Assembly (NCBI RefSeq): GCF_017161445.1
Contig: NZ_CP071060.1
Location: 3,224,001 to 3,288,000, forward strand
Reading direction: 5' to 3'
Length of the DNA stretch: 64,000 nucleotides
From: Niveibacterium microcysteis
GTDB taxonomy: Bacteria > Pseudomonadota > Gammaproteobacteria > Burkholderiales > Rhodocyclaceae
The notes below the pieces were generated by a model that did not search any database, was not told where the DNA came from, and saw nothing but the letters and a program-made list of their open reading frames with translations. The position numbers and the translations under genes were made by a program. Positions 35,028-49,001 of this stretch are shown one piece after another. Within the stretch, counting starts at the first letter, position 1. Each line of letters opens with the position of its first letter.

Positions 35028-35810
35028 ATGCCGCGCTTTGCAGCGAACCTGTCCTGGCTGTTCACCGAACTCGACTTCCCTGGTCGCTTCCAGGCCGCTG
35101 CCAGGGCGGGCTTTGAGGCCGTCGAGTTCCTCTTCCCCTATGACTACACCCCGGAAGCGGTAGCGCGGTGGCAGCGTGATGCCGGCGTGCAGACCGTGCT
35201 GTTCAATCTGCCGCCCGGCGAATGGGCCAACGGCGAACGCGGACTCGCCGCGCAACCGGGTCGTGAGCAGGACTTCGCAGCCAGCGTGGAACTCGCCCTG
35301 CTGCATGCGCGCGCACTGGGCGTGAAGCGGCTTCACGCGATGGCCGGTCTCACCGATCCGGATCTGCCGCACAGCCTGCAACGCCATGTTTACATCCAGA
35401 ACCTGCGCCAGGCATGCCGACGCCTCGCGCCCAGCGGCATCGAGTTGTTGATCGAGCCGATCAACCCGAGCGACATGCCGCACTACTTCCTCACCCACGT
35501 CTCGCAGGCGCTGGAGATCATTGCCGAAGTCGGCGAGCCGAACTTGCGGCTGCAATTCGACGCCTACCATGTGCATCGCGTTGGGGACGATGTCGGTGCC
35601 ACATTCGCGGTCGCCCAACCACAGGTTGCGCATATCCAGATCGCCGGCAGCCCGGGGCGCAACGAACCCGATACCGGTACGCTCGACTATCGAATGCTGT
35701 TCGCGCAGATCGACGCCGCTGGATTCGAGGGCTGGATCGGCTGCGAATATCGCCCCGCGGCCGACACGGTAGTCGGCCTGCACTGGCGGGAGCGCTTGAC
35801 CGCGCGCTGA
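35028..35810 (+). CDS. hyi: hydroxypyruvate isomerase family TIM-barrel protein
   Basis: 260 residues, matching E. coli Hyi (258), which interconverts hydroxypyruvate and tartronate semialdehyde. Seen: N-terminal FAANLSWLFTELDFPGRF, typical of the family, IELLIEPINPSDMPHYFL with the metal-binding Glu, and LQFDAYHVHR with a second metal ligand region. The ATG at 35028 gives the conserved N-terminus; 36 more codons are open upstream without a ribosome site. No glyoxylate-carboligase or tartronate-semialdehyde reductase gene is near, so the pathway here is unclear. Confidence 0.88.
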   Translation: MPRFAANLSWLFTELDFPGRFQAAARAGFEAVEFLFPYDYTPEAVARWQRDAGVQTVLFNLPPGEWANGERGLAAQPGREQDFAASVELALLHARALGVKRLHAMAGLTDPDLPHSLQRHVYIQNLRQACRRLAPSGIELLIEPINPSDMPHYFLTHVSQALEIIAEVGEPNLRLQFDAYHVHRVGDDVGATFAVAQPQVAHIQIAGSPGRNEPDTGTLDYRMLFAQIDAAGFEGWIGCEYRPAADTVVGLHWRERLTAR

Positions 35811-35868
35811 TCCGCCGGCGGCCAAACCGCCTAAACTGACTGCTCCGCGCCGCACGTAGAGGGCAGTC

Positions 35869-38811
35869 ATGGATCGACCGTCTGGCAGACGTTTCCCGCT
35901 TTACGTCCACATCACGACCTTGTTCTTCGTGATGTTGCTTGCCATCGGGGGCCTGCTCGCATGGCTCTCGTATGCGCGCAGCGCCGAGATCATCGAAGAA
36001 GCCGTGCAGGATGTCTTCACCCGGATCGTGCGCGAGACGACGAACCAGCTCGAGGGCATCGTCGCGCCAGCGCAAACCGCGCTCAGCCTGCAGGCCGAGC
36101 AGCGGGTGGTCCGTGCCCGCAACCTGCCGGACAGGCTCGACAGCCTCGGTTTCTATGCCCGCGCGCTGGAATCGACGCCCTCCGCCACCTCGGTCTATGC
36201 CGGCTACGACGATGGCGACTTCTTTCTGGTCCGCAAGCTCGATGATCCGGAAACGATCAAGCTCCTGAACGCGCCCGCCGGCGCCACCTACGCGGTGCAG
36301 AGCGTCGAGCGCGATGCGCGCGGCACGGTTGGCGAATTCCTGTTCTTTGACAACGAGTTGCGCCCACTTGGCCGCGATGCCCGCGACAGCTATGCAAGCT
36401 ACGACCCGCGCGAACGCGGTTGGTATAAACAAGCCAGCGCGGCCGCGGGCGTAATCCGTACCGACCCCTACGTCTTCTTCACCACCGCACGTGTCGGTGT
36501 AACGCTGGCGCGGCGCAGCATCGACCCGCACGCCATCGTCGGGATCGACATCCGGCTCGAGACGGTCGCGGATCTGCTCAAGCAACAGAAGTTCACGCCC
36601 GGCACGCAACTGGTGATCTTCGATGCACAGCGCCGGGTAATCGCCGCGGACCAGATCGAACGGGTCGTGCGCAGCGACCGCAACGGCGAACGGCCGCAAC
36701 TGGTGCAGCTCGAATCCTTCGGAAGCCCGGCGCTCGCCCATCTGGGCAAAACGGTGGCAACCGACACCGCGCCGCATCCGAAAGCGCTTCACATCGACGG
36801 CCGTGACTGGCACACCGCCGCAGTGCGCCTGCCTGGCAGCGACGCGCGCCCGCTCTTCCTCGCGCTTGCCGTGCCCGATGACGAATTGCTCGCTCACGCG
36901 CGGGAACTGCGCAACGAGCTGCTGTTTGCCACCGCCATCGTGATGCTGCTGGCGATCCCGCTCACGCTGGTTGTTGCGCGTGCAGTGGCCAATCCGCTGC
37001 GCCGACTGGTCGGCGAGGCTGACGCAATCCGGCACTTCGATTTCACTCGGCCGATCGTGGTGAGCTCATTGGTGCAGGAGGTGGATGATCTCGCCGCGAC
37101 GATGCAAGGGATGAAGCGGACCATCCGCCGCTTCCTGGACATCTCGTCGGCGATTGCGGCGGAAGACAACTTCGAACGCCTGCTGCCGCGTCTGCTCAAC
37201 GAGGTCATCGACGCGGCACAGGCCACCGGCGGCGTGCTCTACCTTGCGGACGCGAGCGGCACACGCCTCACGGCGGCAGCGATCAACCGCCAGGGTGAAA
37301 CCGAGATCCCGAGCGAGCCCGTATCCTTCGCGCTCGATACCCTGCCCGCACTGCTGCAGGGCGCGCTGGATTCCTCGACGACCGGAGTAATGGCGGGATC
37401 GGTAAGCGCGGCCGAACTGCAGACAGCGCAACTGGATGTCGACGGGTTCGCCGCACCTGCGGTGGCTTCGCTCGCGGTACCACTCTACAACCGCAAGCAG
37501 CAGCGGGTCGGCGCGATGCTGCTCTTCGGCGCGGCGGGAGCGGACGACGCCAAACGCAGCTTCATCGGCGCGCTGTCTGGCACGGCGGCAATCTCGCTCG
37601 AAACGCGCGAACTGGTGCAAGCGCAGAAGGCGCTGTTCGAAGCCTTCATCAAACTGATTGCATCCGCGATCGACGCGAAGAGCCCCTACACCGGTGGCCA
37701 TTGCGCCCGCGTGCCTGAGCTTACAAAGATGCTGGCACGCGCTGCCTGCGCCGCAGACAGCGGCCCGTTCAAGGACTTTGCGCTCAGCGAAGAGGCGTGG
37801 GAGGCGGTGCATGTGGCCGCATGGCTACACGACTGCGGCAAGGTCACAACACCCGAGTACGTCGTCGACAAGGCCACCAAGCTGGAGACGATCTACGACC
37901 GCATCCACGAAATCCGTACCCGCTTCGAGGTACTCAAGCGCGACGCGGAAATCGCGGCGCTGCGCCGCATCCTTGACGGTGAGCCGCGCGAAACGGCTGA
38001 AGCCACGCTCAACCGTGAACTCGCCGCGCTCGACGCCGATTTCGCCTTCGTCGCAAGCTGCAATGAAGGTGGCGAATTCATGGCGCCGGAACACCTTGGG
38101 CGACTGCAATGCATCGCCGCACGAACCTGGCTGCGCACGCTGGACGACCGCATCGGCATCTCGCATGAAGAACGCGAGCGCAAGGCCATGGTCCCCGCCG
38201 CGCCGCTGCCGGTGCAGGAGGCGCTGCTTGCGGACAAGCCGGAACACGCCATCGCGCGCGGCGCGGCAGAACATATCGGCACCGACAACCCATGGGGCTT
38301 CCGGCTCGATACGCCGGCCCTGCGCTACAACCGAGGCGAGCTGTACAACCTTTCGATTGGCCGCGGCACACTGACAGCGGAGGACCGGCACAAGATCAAC
38401 GATCACATCGTGCAGACGATCGTCATGTTGTCGCAACTGCCCTTCCCGAAGCATCTGCAACAGGTGCCGGAGATTGCCGGCGGGCACCACGAGAAGATGG
38501 ACGGCACCGGCTACCCGAAGCGCCTCACAGGCAGCGAGATGAGTCCGCTGGCGCGGATGATGGCGATTGCAGACATCTTCGAGGCGCTCACCGCCATCGA
38601 TCGCCCCTACAAGAAGGGGAAGACCTTGTCGGAGGCGATCGCCATCATGGCGCGCATGCGCGACGAGCAGCACATCGACGCAGAGCTCTTCGCGCTGTTC
38701 CTGCGCGCGGGCGTGTATCGCGACTACGCGCAGCGCTTCATGCAACCGCAGTACGTCGACGCGGTGGATATCGAACGCTACCTTGGCGCCCACGCAAGCG
38801 CGCAGAAATGA
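35869..38811 (+). CDS. Cache-HAMP-GAF-HD-GYP sensor, predicted c-di-GMP phosphodiesterase
   Basis: 980-residue inner-membrane sensor predicted to hydrolyse cyclic di-GMP. Order: membrane helix (about 9-30), periplasmic double-Cache domain (about 40-330), second helix (about 345-368), HAMP, GAF-like domain (about 430-580), then HD-GYP. Metal and catalytic motifs are intact: HDCGK (about 655) and HHEKMDGTGYP (about 870-880). The two are separated by roughly 225 residues against about 60-65 in canonical HD-GYP proteins, so the domain holds a long insertion. GAGGG precedes the ATG. It lies between two starch-binding protein genes. Confidence 0.9.
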   Translation: MDRPSGRRFPLYVHITTLFFVMLLAIGGLLAWLSYARSAEIIEEAVQDVFTRIVRETTNQLEGIVAPAQTALSLQAEQRVVRARNLPDRLDSLGFYARALESTPSATSVYAGYDDGDFFLVRKLDDPETIKLLNAPAGATYAVQSVERDARGTVGEFLFFDNELRPLGRDARDSYASYDPRERGWYKQASAAAGVIRTDPYVFFTTARVGVTLARRSIDPHAIVGIDIRLETVADLLKQQKFTPGTQLVIFDAQRRVIAADQIERVVRSDRNGERPQLVQLESFGSPALAHLGKTVATDTAPHPKALHIDGRDWHTAAVRLPGSDARPLFLALAVPDDELLAHARELRNELLFATAIVMLLAIPLTLVVARAVANPLRRLVGEADAIRHFDFTRPIVVSSLVQEVDDLAATMQGMKRTIRRFLDISSAIAAEDNFERLLPRLLNEVIDAAQATGGVLYLADASGTRLTAAAINRQGETEIPSEPVSFALDTLPALLQGALDSSTTGVMAGSVSAAELQTAQLDVDGFAAPAVASLAVPLYNRKQQRVGAMLLFGAAGADDAKRSFIGALSGTAAISLETRELVQAQKALFEAFIKLIASAIDAKSPYTGGHCARVPELTKMLARAACAADSGPFKDFALSEEAWEAVHVAAWLHDCGKVTTPEYVVDKATKLETIYDRIHEIRTRFEVLKRDAEIAALRRILDGEPRETAEATLNRELAALDADFAFVASCNEGGEFMAPEHLGRLQCIAARTWLRTLDDRIGISHEERERKAMVPAAPLPVQEALLADKPEHAIARGAAEHIGTDNPWGFRLDTPALRYNRGELYNLSIGRGTLTAEDRHKINDHIVQTIVMLSQLPFPKHLQQVPEIAGGHHEKMDGTGYPKRLTGSEMSPLARMMAIADIFEALTAIDRPYKKGKTLSEAIAIMARMRDEQHIDAELFALFLRAGVYRDYAQRFMQPQYVDAVDIERYLGAHASAQK

Positions 38812-38813
38812 AA

Positions 38814-38836
38814 ACGGCCGGCATCAGGCCGGCCGT
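38814..38836. terminator. bidirectional intrinsic terminator
   Basis: Perfect 9-bp stem (38814-38822 with 38828-38836), ATCAG loop, between the convergent HD-GYP and CBM41 lipoprotein genes. The A-run at 38811 gives a U-tract for leftward transcripts. Confidence 0.8.
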
Positions 38837-38857
38837 CCGGGCAGACGCGCCGGGGCG

Positions 38858-39358
38858 TCAGAGCGGTTGCTCGGTGTACACCTTGCAATCGCCCGACTTG
38901 ATCCACACCTCGGTACCACGCTGCGCGATCGTCGGCGGGAAGGTGACGGACTGATCGGTCGCGCAATCCTTCTTGCCGGTGCCATCGGTGATCAGGAAGT
39001 CCATCATCGCAGCCTCGCTCGACACCGCGATATCGAGGTAGACACCGAACGCGTCCTTGCCTTCAAAGGCCAGATTGCCCGGCCACTTCGGCGGTTCGTC
39101 CTTGACGCCCTTCCACGCATACACGCCCCAGCCCTCGTAGTCGCCACCGACGCGCTGGTAGTGGAAACGCACGGATCCGGGCTTCACGGCACCGATTGTG
39201 CCGCTCGCTACCGGCTGCGATTGCTCGGCCGCCACTGGCGCGGACGCAGCGACTTGCGGTGCCGACTGCGCGACCGGGGGTTCTTCCTTGCTGCATGCCA
39301 CCAGCGCCGAGACACCGAGGCTAAGGATGGAGGCTTGGATGATTGACGAACACTTCAT
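38858..39358 (-). CDS. lipoprotein with pullulanase-associated (CBM41) domain
   Basis: 166-residue lipoprotein: signal peptide ending in the lipobox LVAC (Cys22), an Ala/Pro/Gln linker (about 25-55), then one domain of the PUD/CBM41 type. Seen: VRFHYQRVGGDYEGWGVYAW, the domain's opening with the starch-contacting Trp residues, DAFGVYLDI in the middle and VWIKSGDCKVYTEQP at the end. In pullulanases this domain binds alpha-glucan; here it stands alone. Probably anchored in the outer membrane, where it could hold starch fragments. Substrate binding is inferred from the fold. Confidence 0.78.
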   Translation of the reverse strand: MKCSSIIQASILSLGVSALVACSKEEPPVAQSAPQVAASAPVAAEQSQPVASGTIGAVKPGSVRFHYQRVGGDYEGWGVYAWKGVKDEPPKWPGNLAFEGKDAFGVYLDIAVSSEAAMMDFLITDGTGKKDCATDQSVTFPPTIAQRGTEVWIKSGDCKVYTEQPL

Positions 39359-39418
39359 GGCTGGCTCTGTATGACTGTTGTTTTTGGGAGGAATGCACCA
39401 AAGGGCCGCGCCTCGCGA

Positions 39419-40545
39419 TCAACGCCAGGCACTGCCCACCTGGATATAGAAAGCACTGTCTTCCGGACCACGGGCGACATCGAGGCCAGCCAGTAAGCCG
39501 AGTTTGCGGGCGATCAGATAGCGAAAACCGCCGCCCCAGGCGTAAGCGGTCTCTGCCGCACTGAATTCGGTACGCGGGCCATAGGCCTTGCCGGCACCGC
39601 TGAATCCGACCAGCCACCAACGCTCGTCCAGCGCCCAACGCAGTTCCAGTTCGCCGACCGCGGTACTGCGGTCCTGATAGCGTGCTGCCGGAATACCGCG
39701 CAGCTTGACGAAAGGCTGGCCCCAGAACGGCACGCCGTCCGTCGCATGCTGATAGTCGCCGCGCAGGCCGAGCACCCACTGCGGGGCGAGCTGCAACCAA
39801 TGGTATGCACGCAGCCCGTACAGATCGAAACTCATCGATGCGCCGAGCGCCGGGCGGATGAAGTTGGCTTCACCCTCGACGTAGGTACCCTTGTTGGGCG
39901 AGAGAAAGTTGTCGCGGGTGTCGTAGTCGACCAGCAAGCCGGCGCTGCCGATGCGCGCCTTGGTCGATTCCGGCAGCAGTTCAGGCGGGCGCTCCCGCTC
40001 GAAGCTCATCGTGGAGTCGAGATAGGCATAGCGCGCGCCAATCAGCCATGGCGTGTCCGCAACGCGCATCAGCACCTGCTGCACCGTGCCAACGCCCTCG
40101 ACGCCGTAACGCCGGGCCTGGCCAGTCAGTCCGTAGTAGTCGAGCCGAATGTCGAGTTTCGCGACGCCGCCGAGATAGCGGATGCGGTCGCCCTGCCAGG
40201 TATGCATGTGGCCGGCGAAGCCGCCCCAGGTGCCGTTCTCGGTCTTGAAGCCGCCGATCGCCGAGATGTTCGGCGGTGCCGCGCGCCCGGATTCCTCCAG
40301 GTTCTTCTGCGCCGCCTCCGACACCGACTGATCGAAGAACGCGGCCACCATGCCGCCGCCGTAGCCCACGGCCGGCTCGGTGATGATCACCGGAACCGGC
40401 AGCAGGCCCTTGTAGTCGAGCAGATACTCGCTGGTGTCGAAGCGGCCATCCTCGGGGTCGGTGAACTTCTCCGGCGCGGCAAACGCAGCCGCGGCACACA
40501 GCCCCAACAGCAGCAAGGTGCCGCCACGAACCAGCAAGGCAGTCA

Positions 40546-40546
<1 letters not shown>
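39419..40546 (-). CDS. BamA/TamA-like (D15) outer-membrane beta-barrel protein
   Basis: 375-residue outer-membrane protein: signal peptide (ending AAFAAPE) and a C-terminal barrel of the bacterial surface antigen (D15) type, with GYGGGM, LVDYDTRDNFLSPNKGTYVEGE and a terminal aromatic-type strand ending SAWR. There are no POTRA repeats, so it is not an assembly factor like BamA; similar short proteins are of unknown function. The ATG overlaps the purL stop (TGATG), which decides the start and indicates translational coupling to purL. Confidence 0.82.
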
Positions 40547-44481
<3,935 letters not shown>

Positions 44482-44559
44482 GGTGGTTCCGAAGGGGCTA
44501 GCCAGGGGATTCGGTTGCGAGCGGTGCGCTGAATGGGCGCCGCCCTTGAAAAAACCTAG

Positions 44560-44565
44560 ATTATA
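44560..44565 (-). promoter_or_regulatory. candidate purL -10 box
   Basis: A perfect TATAAT on the minus strand, 79 bases before the purL ATG, in the 182-base divergent gap with the YbbN gene. No good -35 is visible at 16-18 bases, so an activator or weak -35 is implied. No purine-repressor-like palindrome stands out. Confidence 0.5.
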
Positions 44566-44663
44566 CCGGCACTTGGCGACTTTCCGGGAGGCTTTCGAAG
44601 GCTCTTGAAACGGCTCGCCGCGGCCCAAACTTGAACAGAGTGTTATTGAGACGGGAGTCCAGC

Positions 44664-45527
44664 ATGGCCAGCAGCGAATTTGTCTTCGACGTCACGCTTG
44701 AGAATTTCGAAGACCGCGTGATCGCAGCATCGATGCAGGTGCCCGTGTTGGTGGACTTCTGGGCGCCTTGGTGTGGCCCTTGCCGCGCGCTGGGGCCCAT
44801 GCTTGAGAAGCTCGCGGCCGAGTTCGGCGGCAAGTTCCTGCTCGCCAAGATCAATTCGGACGAGAACGTGGCGCTTGCGCAACGTTTTGGCGTGCGAGGC
44901 ATCCCGAACGTGAAGGCTGTCGTCAATGGCGAAGTGGTGGATGAGTTCACCGGCGCCCTGCCCGAAGCAACGCTGCGCGCGTTCGTGCAGAGCCTGCTCC
45001 CGTCGGCCGCCGCCCCGCTTCGCGAAGCAGCACGCACGGCACGCGAGCAGGGTCGCCTCGACGAAGCCCGCGCGCTGCTCGAGCAAGCGCTGGATGTCGA
45101 TCCGAGAGACGAGGAGAGCTACCTCGACCTGGCGGACGTCCTGCTGGACGAGCCGGATCTGCCGACCGCGCGCCTGCTGCTCGACAACGTCACCGAACCG
45201 GCCCGCGACCCGGACCGCGTGGCCGCATTGCGCGCCCGCCTCGCGCTGCTCGACGGGGCCCCCGACACAAGCGAGCGCGATGCACTGGAGGCGCGCATCG
45301 CTGCAGACCCGGCCGATCTGGGCGCGCGGCTGGCGCTTGCACGCCTGCTGTCCGCCCGCCGCGACTATGAGCCCGCCCTCGCACAACTGCTGGAAATCGT
45401 GCGGCGAGACCGTACGTTCGAGGACGATGCCGGCCGGCTGATGATGCTGCAACTTTTCGCCGCAATCAGCGATGACACCTTGGTCCGCCGCTACCGTTCC
45501 GAATTGGCCTCAACGCTGAACCGCTAA
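44664..45527 (+). CDS. thioredoxin-TPR co-chaperone (CnoX/YbbN family)
   Basis: 287-residue cytosolic protein: an N-terminal thioredoxin domain (about 1-110) with active site WCGPC, and a C-terminal TPR-like helical part (about 115-285). This is the CnoX/YbbN layout, a holdase that protects proteins from oxidation and passes them to GroEL or DnaK. E. coli YbbN lacks the first active-site Cys, whereas this protein keeps both, so it may also be a disulfide reductase. GGGAG lies 7 bases before the ATG at 44664. Divergent from purL. Confidence 0.92.
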   Translation: MASSEFVFDVTLENFEDRVIAASMQVPVLVDFWAPWCGPCRALGPMLEKLAAEFGGKFLLAKINSDENVALAQRFGVRGIPNVKAVVNGEVVDEFTGALPEATLRAFVQSLLPSAAAPLREAARTAREQGRLDEARALLEQALDVDPRDEESYLDLADVLLDEPDLPTARLLLDNVTEPARDPDRVAALRARLALLDGAPDTSERDALEARIAADPADLGARLALARLLSARRDYEPALAQLLEIVRRDRTFEDDAGRLMMLQLFAAISDDTLVRRYRSELASTLNR

Positions 45528-45551
45528 AGACCACGCCGTGGGTGCCGTTAT
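45525..45551 (+). promoter_or_regulatory. candidate sigma-28 (FliA) promoter for the chemoreceptor genes
   Basis: TAAAGACC at 45525-45532, exactly 11 bases, then GCCGTTAT at 45544-45551, close to the sigma-28 consensus TAAAGTTT-N11-GCCGATAA (11 of 16 positions). It overlaps the stop codon of the YbbN gene and lies 65 bases before the first chemoreceptor start. A 7-bp hairpin (45558-45564 with 45571-45577) follows in the leader. Confidence 0.6.
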
Positions 45552-45616
45552 CCGTTAGTGCCTGCCGTACCAGGCACACCGGATAAACAAGAGCAGAAAG
45601 CTGGAGGAGCTCCCAC

Positions 45617-47281
45617 ATGGGCAACCTGACCGTCAAGGCCAAACTTGGTCTGCTGGTTCTCATTTCGATCGGCACGCTACTGCTGGTCGGCATTTCCGGC
45701 TGGGTGGGCATTAGCCGGGTCGGCAGCGCAATGTCGCAACTGGGCGAAACGCAATTGCCCGCGGTCATCGCACTCTCCGATGTGCGCAGCAACCAGTACG
45801 CGCTGTATGCCTACACGCTGGAAGCGGCTACCTGGGAAAAAGAGAAGTACGCCAATTCCCAGTTCAAGAACATTCTTGAACGCAAGGAAAAGGCCACAGC
45901 GGCACTCGACAAGGCACTGAAAGCCTATGCCAGCCAGAAACGTACGGAAGACGAAGAGAAAGCCTGGAAGACACTGGAACCGGGCCTGAAACGCTGGCGC
46001 GATTTCGACGTCAAGCTCAACGCCGTGATCACCGATCTGGGCAACAACGCCGAGTTCGAACACCAGGCCGAGCTGTTCGAGAAGTACTACTTCTATGTCA
46101 CCGACTGGAAGGACGCCCAGTACGCCGTCGAACGCAACCTGAACAAGCTCGTCGAGCTCAACGTCAAGTATGCGAAAGAGGCCAGCGACTCGGGCACCCT
46201 CTCGCGCAAAGCCGCCGTCGGGGCGATGCTGACGGTGTTCGCAATCGCGGTTGCCACGCTGCTGGCGCTCGGCTGGATCTTCTTCAAGAGCATCACCGGC
46301 GCGCTCGACAAGATGCGGCGCGCGATCACTTCGGTGGCTGCCAACAACGACTTCACGATCCGCGCGGACGTCACCAGCAACGACGAAACCGGGCAGACGG
46401 CCAAGGCCTTCAACCAGTTGCTCGAACAGATGCAGGAATCGCTGCGCGAGGTGCTGAGCAACGCGCAGAACATCTCGGAAGCTGCCCACAAAGCATCCGA
46501 CGCGGCACAGCAAGTGTCCGACGCCTCCACCAGCCAGAGCGAATCCGCTTCGGCGATGGCCTCGGCGATCGAAGAGATGACCGTCTCGATCAACCACATC
46601 ACCGACAGCACCCGCGACGCGCAGCACCGTGCACACGACGCCGGCAGCGCAGCCGATTCGGGCGCCACCATCATCGCCCAGACCAACAGCGAGATGGATC
46701 ACATTGCGGGCACGGTGCAAACCGCGGGCGAGACGATCAACGACCTGGGCCGCCAGTCCGACAAGATCTCCGGGATCATGCAGGTGATCAAGGAAGTCGC
46801 CGACCAGACCAACCTGCTCGCACTCAACGCCGCGATCGAAGCCGCTCGCGCGGGCGAACAGGGCCGCGGGTTCGCGGTGGTGGCGGACGAAGTGCGCAAG
46901 CTCGCGGAGCGTACCCGCAAGGCAACCGAAGAAATCAGCCAGATGGTCGTCACGATGCAGGGCTCTGCCCGCAACGCGGTCACCGGCATGGATTCGGTCG
47001 TCAGCCGTGTTTTCGAGGGCAAGGAGTTGTCCGATCAAGCGGCCGCCCGCATGAACGAGATCCAGGGGTCGGCCAGCCAGGTAACGGAGGCGATCAACGA
47101 GATCTCTGCCGCCCTGAATGAGCAGAGCGCCGCCGCGCAGGACATCGCGCGCCAGGTGGAGCACGTTGCCCGCATGAGCGAGGACAACAGCTACGCCGCC
47201 CAGGAAACGGCCCGCATCTCGCAAGAGCTGGACAACTTTGCCTCGGCGCTGCGCGACGCCGCTTCGCGATTCAAGGTTTGA
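45617..47281 (+). CDS. methyl-accepting chemotaxis protein (4HB sensor), first of a tandem pair
   Basis: 554-residue transmembrane chemoreceptor. Helix 1 (about 9-30), periplasmic four-helix-bundle sensor (about 31-200), helix 2 (about 201-225), HAMP (to about 280), then the cytoplasmic signalling domain with the hairpin tip ([25 protein letters not shown]) that contacts CheA/CheW. The C-terminus ends RFKV with no CheR-tethering pentapeptide. GGAGGAG precedes the ATG. It is followed after 42 bases by a paralog of exactly the same length with a nearly identical signalling domain. The ligand is unknown. Confidence 0.95.
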   Translation: MGNLTVKAKLGLLVLISIGTLLLVGISGWVGISRVGSAMSQLGETQLPAVIALSDVRSNQYALYAYTLEAATWEKEKYANSQFKNILERKEKATAALDKALKAYASQKRTEDEEKAWKTLEPGLKRWRDFDVKLNAVITDLGNNAEFEHQAELFEKYYFYVTDWKDAQYAVERNLNKLVELNVKYAKEASDSGTLSRKAAVGAMLTVFAIAVATLLALGWIFFKSITGALDKMRRAITSVAANNDFTIRADVTSNDETGQTAKAFNQLLEQMQESLREVLSNAQNISEAAHKASDAAQQVSDASTSQSESASAMASAIEEMTVSINHITDSTRDAQHRAHDAGSAADSGATIIAQTNSEMDHIAGTVQTAGETINDLGRQSDKISGIMQVIKEVADQTNLLALNAAIEAARAGEQGRGFAVVADEVRKLAERTRKATEEISQMVVTMQGSARNAVTGMDSVVSRVFEGKELSDQAAARMNEIQGSASQVTEAINEISAALNEQSAAAQDIARQVEHVARMSEDNSYAAQETARISQELDNFASALRDAASRFKV

Positions 47282-47323
47282 GCAAGCAGGAAGCCAACCC
47301 GCCCACACGATAGGAGCAGCGCC

Positions 47324-48988
47324 ATGCGCAACCTAAGCATCCGCACCCGGCTTGGCATTCTGGTGATGGTCGCGGTGCTTGCGGTGGTGGTTGCTGCGGT
47401 GGGCGGATGGGTTGGCTTGCGCGCCATCGGCAGCACGCTGTCCGACGTCACGCAGCAACAGATGCCGGGTCTGGTGGGTCTGCAGCAGGTTCGCGCAGGC
47501 CAGGCCCAGGTCATCGAGGCCACCCTTGAGGTCGCGCTTAAAGAGCAGGACATGTATGCGCAGGAGTTCTTCAAGAACCTCATGGCCAGCAAGGACCGCG
47601 CCTGGAAGGAAATCGACGCGGGCTGGAAGGCCTATGCCGCTGCCCCGCGTGGACCAGAAGAAGAAAAAGCCTGGGCCGCGCTGAAGCAGCCGTTTGAGGC
47701 CTGGCGCGAGCAGGACGCCGCGCTCAACGAAGTCATCGCAAGCCTTAGCACCAACGACCAGCCGGTCAAGCAACGCGAGTTGTTCGAGACCTACTACAAG
47801 CTGATCGATACCCAACGGGCCGCTGCGGCCGTGGTGCGCGAGCATCTGGGCAAACTGCAGACCCTGAGCCTCAACCGGATGGGTGAAACGCGCAACGGCG
47901 CAGCCGCGACGATTTCACGCTTCTCCGCCTTCGGCGCGCTGATCGCCCTGGGCTCGATCGCCGTTCTGACGGCACTGGCCTTCGTGATCGTGCGGGCGGT
48001 GGTCGGCTCGCTCGACGCAATCCGCAGCACCATCGTCGCGGTGGCGGGCAGCGGTGACTTCACACTGCGCGCACAGGTCCGTGCCACCGATGAGACGGGC
48101 CAGACCGCCGCCGCATTCAACCAACTGGTCGAGCAGATGCAAGGCTCGTTGCGCGAGGTGCTGGTAAACGCCGAGCGGATTGCTGACGCTTCCGGTCGCG
48201 CGTCAGGCGCTGCACAGCAGGTCTCCGAAGCCTCGTCGCGCCAGAGCGAATCCGCGTCCGCCATGGCATCGGCGATCGAAGAGATGACGGTCTCGATCAA
48301 CCACATCACCGACTCGACACACGATGCGCAGCACCGCGCGCACGAGGCGGGCAGCGCCGCCGACTCAGGCGCCACCATCATCGCCCAGACCAACAGCGAG
48401 ATGGATCAGATCGCCGGCACGGTGCAAACCGCCGGCGAAACGATCAACGACCTGGGTCGCCAGTCCGACAAGATCTCCGGAATCATGCAGGTGATCAAGG
48501 AAGTTGCCGACCAGACCAACCTGCTCGCGCTCAACGCTGCGATCGAAGCGGCGCGGGCAGGCGAACAGGGGCGTGGCTTTGCGGTCGTGGCGGACGAAGT
48601 GCGCAAACTGGCGGAACGTACCCGCAAGGCGACCGAAGAGATCAGCCAGATGGTCCTGACGATGCAAAGCTCGGCACACGATGCGGTGGCCGGCATGGAT
48701 TCGGTCGTGACCCGGGTCTTCGACGGCAAGCGCCTGTCGGATCAGGCGGCGGACAGGATGAATGCGATCCAGGGTTCCGCCACGCACGTCAGCGCTGCGA
48801 TCAACGAGATCTCGGCCGCACTGACCGAACAGAGCGCCGCCGCGCAGGATATTGCCCGCAAGGTCGAAAGCGTTGCCCAGATGAGCGAGGACAACAGCCA
48901 AGCCGCGCAAGAGACATCGCGCGTGGCGGAGGAACTCAACCGCTTCGCTGGCGCCCTGCGCGAAGCGGCCAACCGGTTCCGCGTCTAG
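47324..48988 (+). CDS. methyl-accepting chemotaxis protein (4HB sensor), second of a tandem pair
   Basis: 554-residue paralog of the preceding receptor with the same layout: helix 1, four-helix-bundle sensor, helix 2 (about 202-225), HAMP, signalling domain. The periplasmic part is strongly diverged, while the cytoplasmic part is nearly identical even at the nucleotide level around the signalling tip. That suggests duplication followed by sensor divergence or later gene conversion. AGGAG precedes the ATG. It probably shares the transcript of the first gene, since only 42 bases separate them. Confidence 0.95.
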   Translation: MRNLSIRTRLGILVMVAVLAVVVAAVGGWVGLRAIGSTLSDVTQQQMPGLVGLQQVRAGQAQVIEATLEVALKEQDMYAQEFFKNLMASKDRAWKEIDAGWKAYAAAPRGPEEEKAWAALKQPFEAWREQDAALNEVIASLSTNDQPVKQRELFETYYKLIDTQRAAAAVVREHLGKLQTLSLNRMGETRNGAAATISRFSAFGALIALGSIAVLTALAFVIVRAVVGSLDAIRSTIVAVAGSGDFTLRAQVRATDETGQTAAAFNQLVEQMQGSLREVLVNAERIADASGRASGAAQQVSEASSRQSESASAMASAIEEMTVSINHITDSTHDAQHRAHEAGSAADSGATIIAQTNSEMDQIAGTVQTAGETINDLGRQSDKISGIMQVIKEVADQTNLLALNAAIEAARAGEQGRGFAVVADEVRKLAERTRKATEEISQMVLTMQSSAHDAVAGMDSVVTRVFDGKRLSDQAADRMNAIQGSATHVSAAINEISAALTEQSAAAQDIARKVESVAQMSEDNSQAAQETSRVAEELNRFAGALREAANRFRV

Positions 48989-49001
48989 GCGCGGGACACG
49001 C

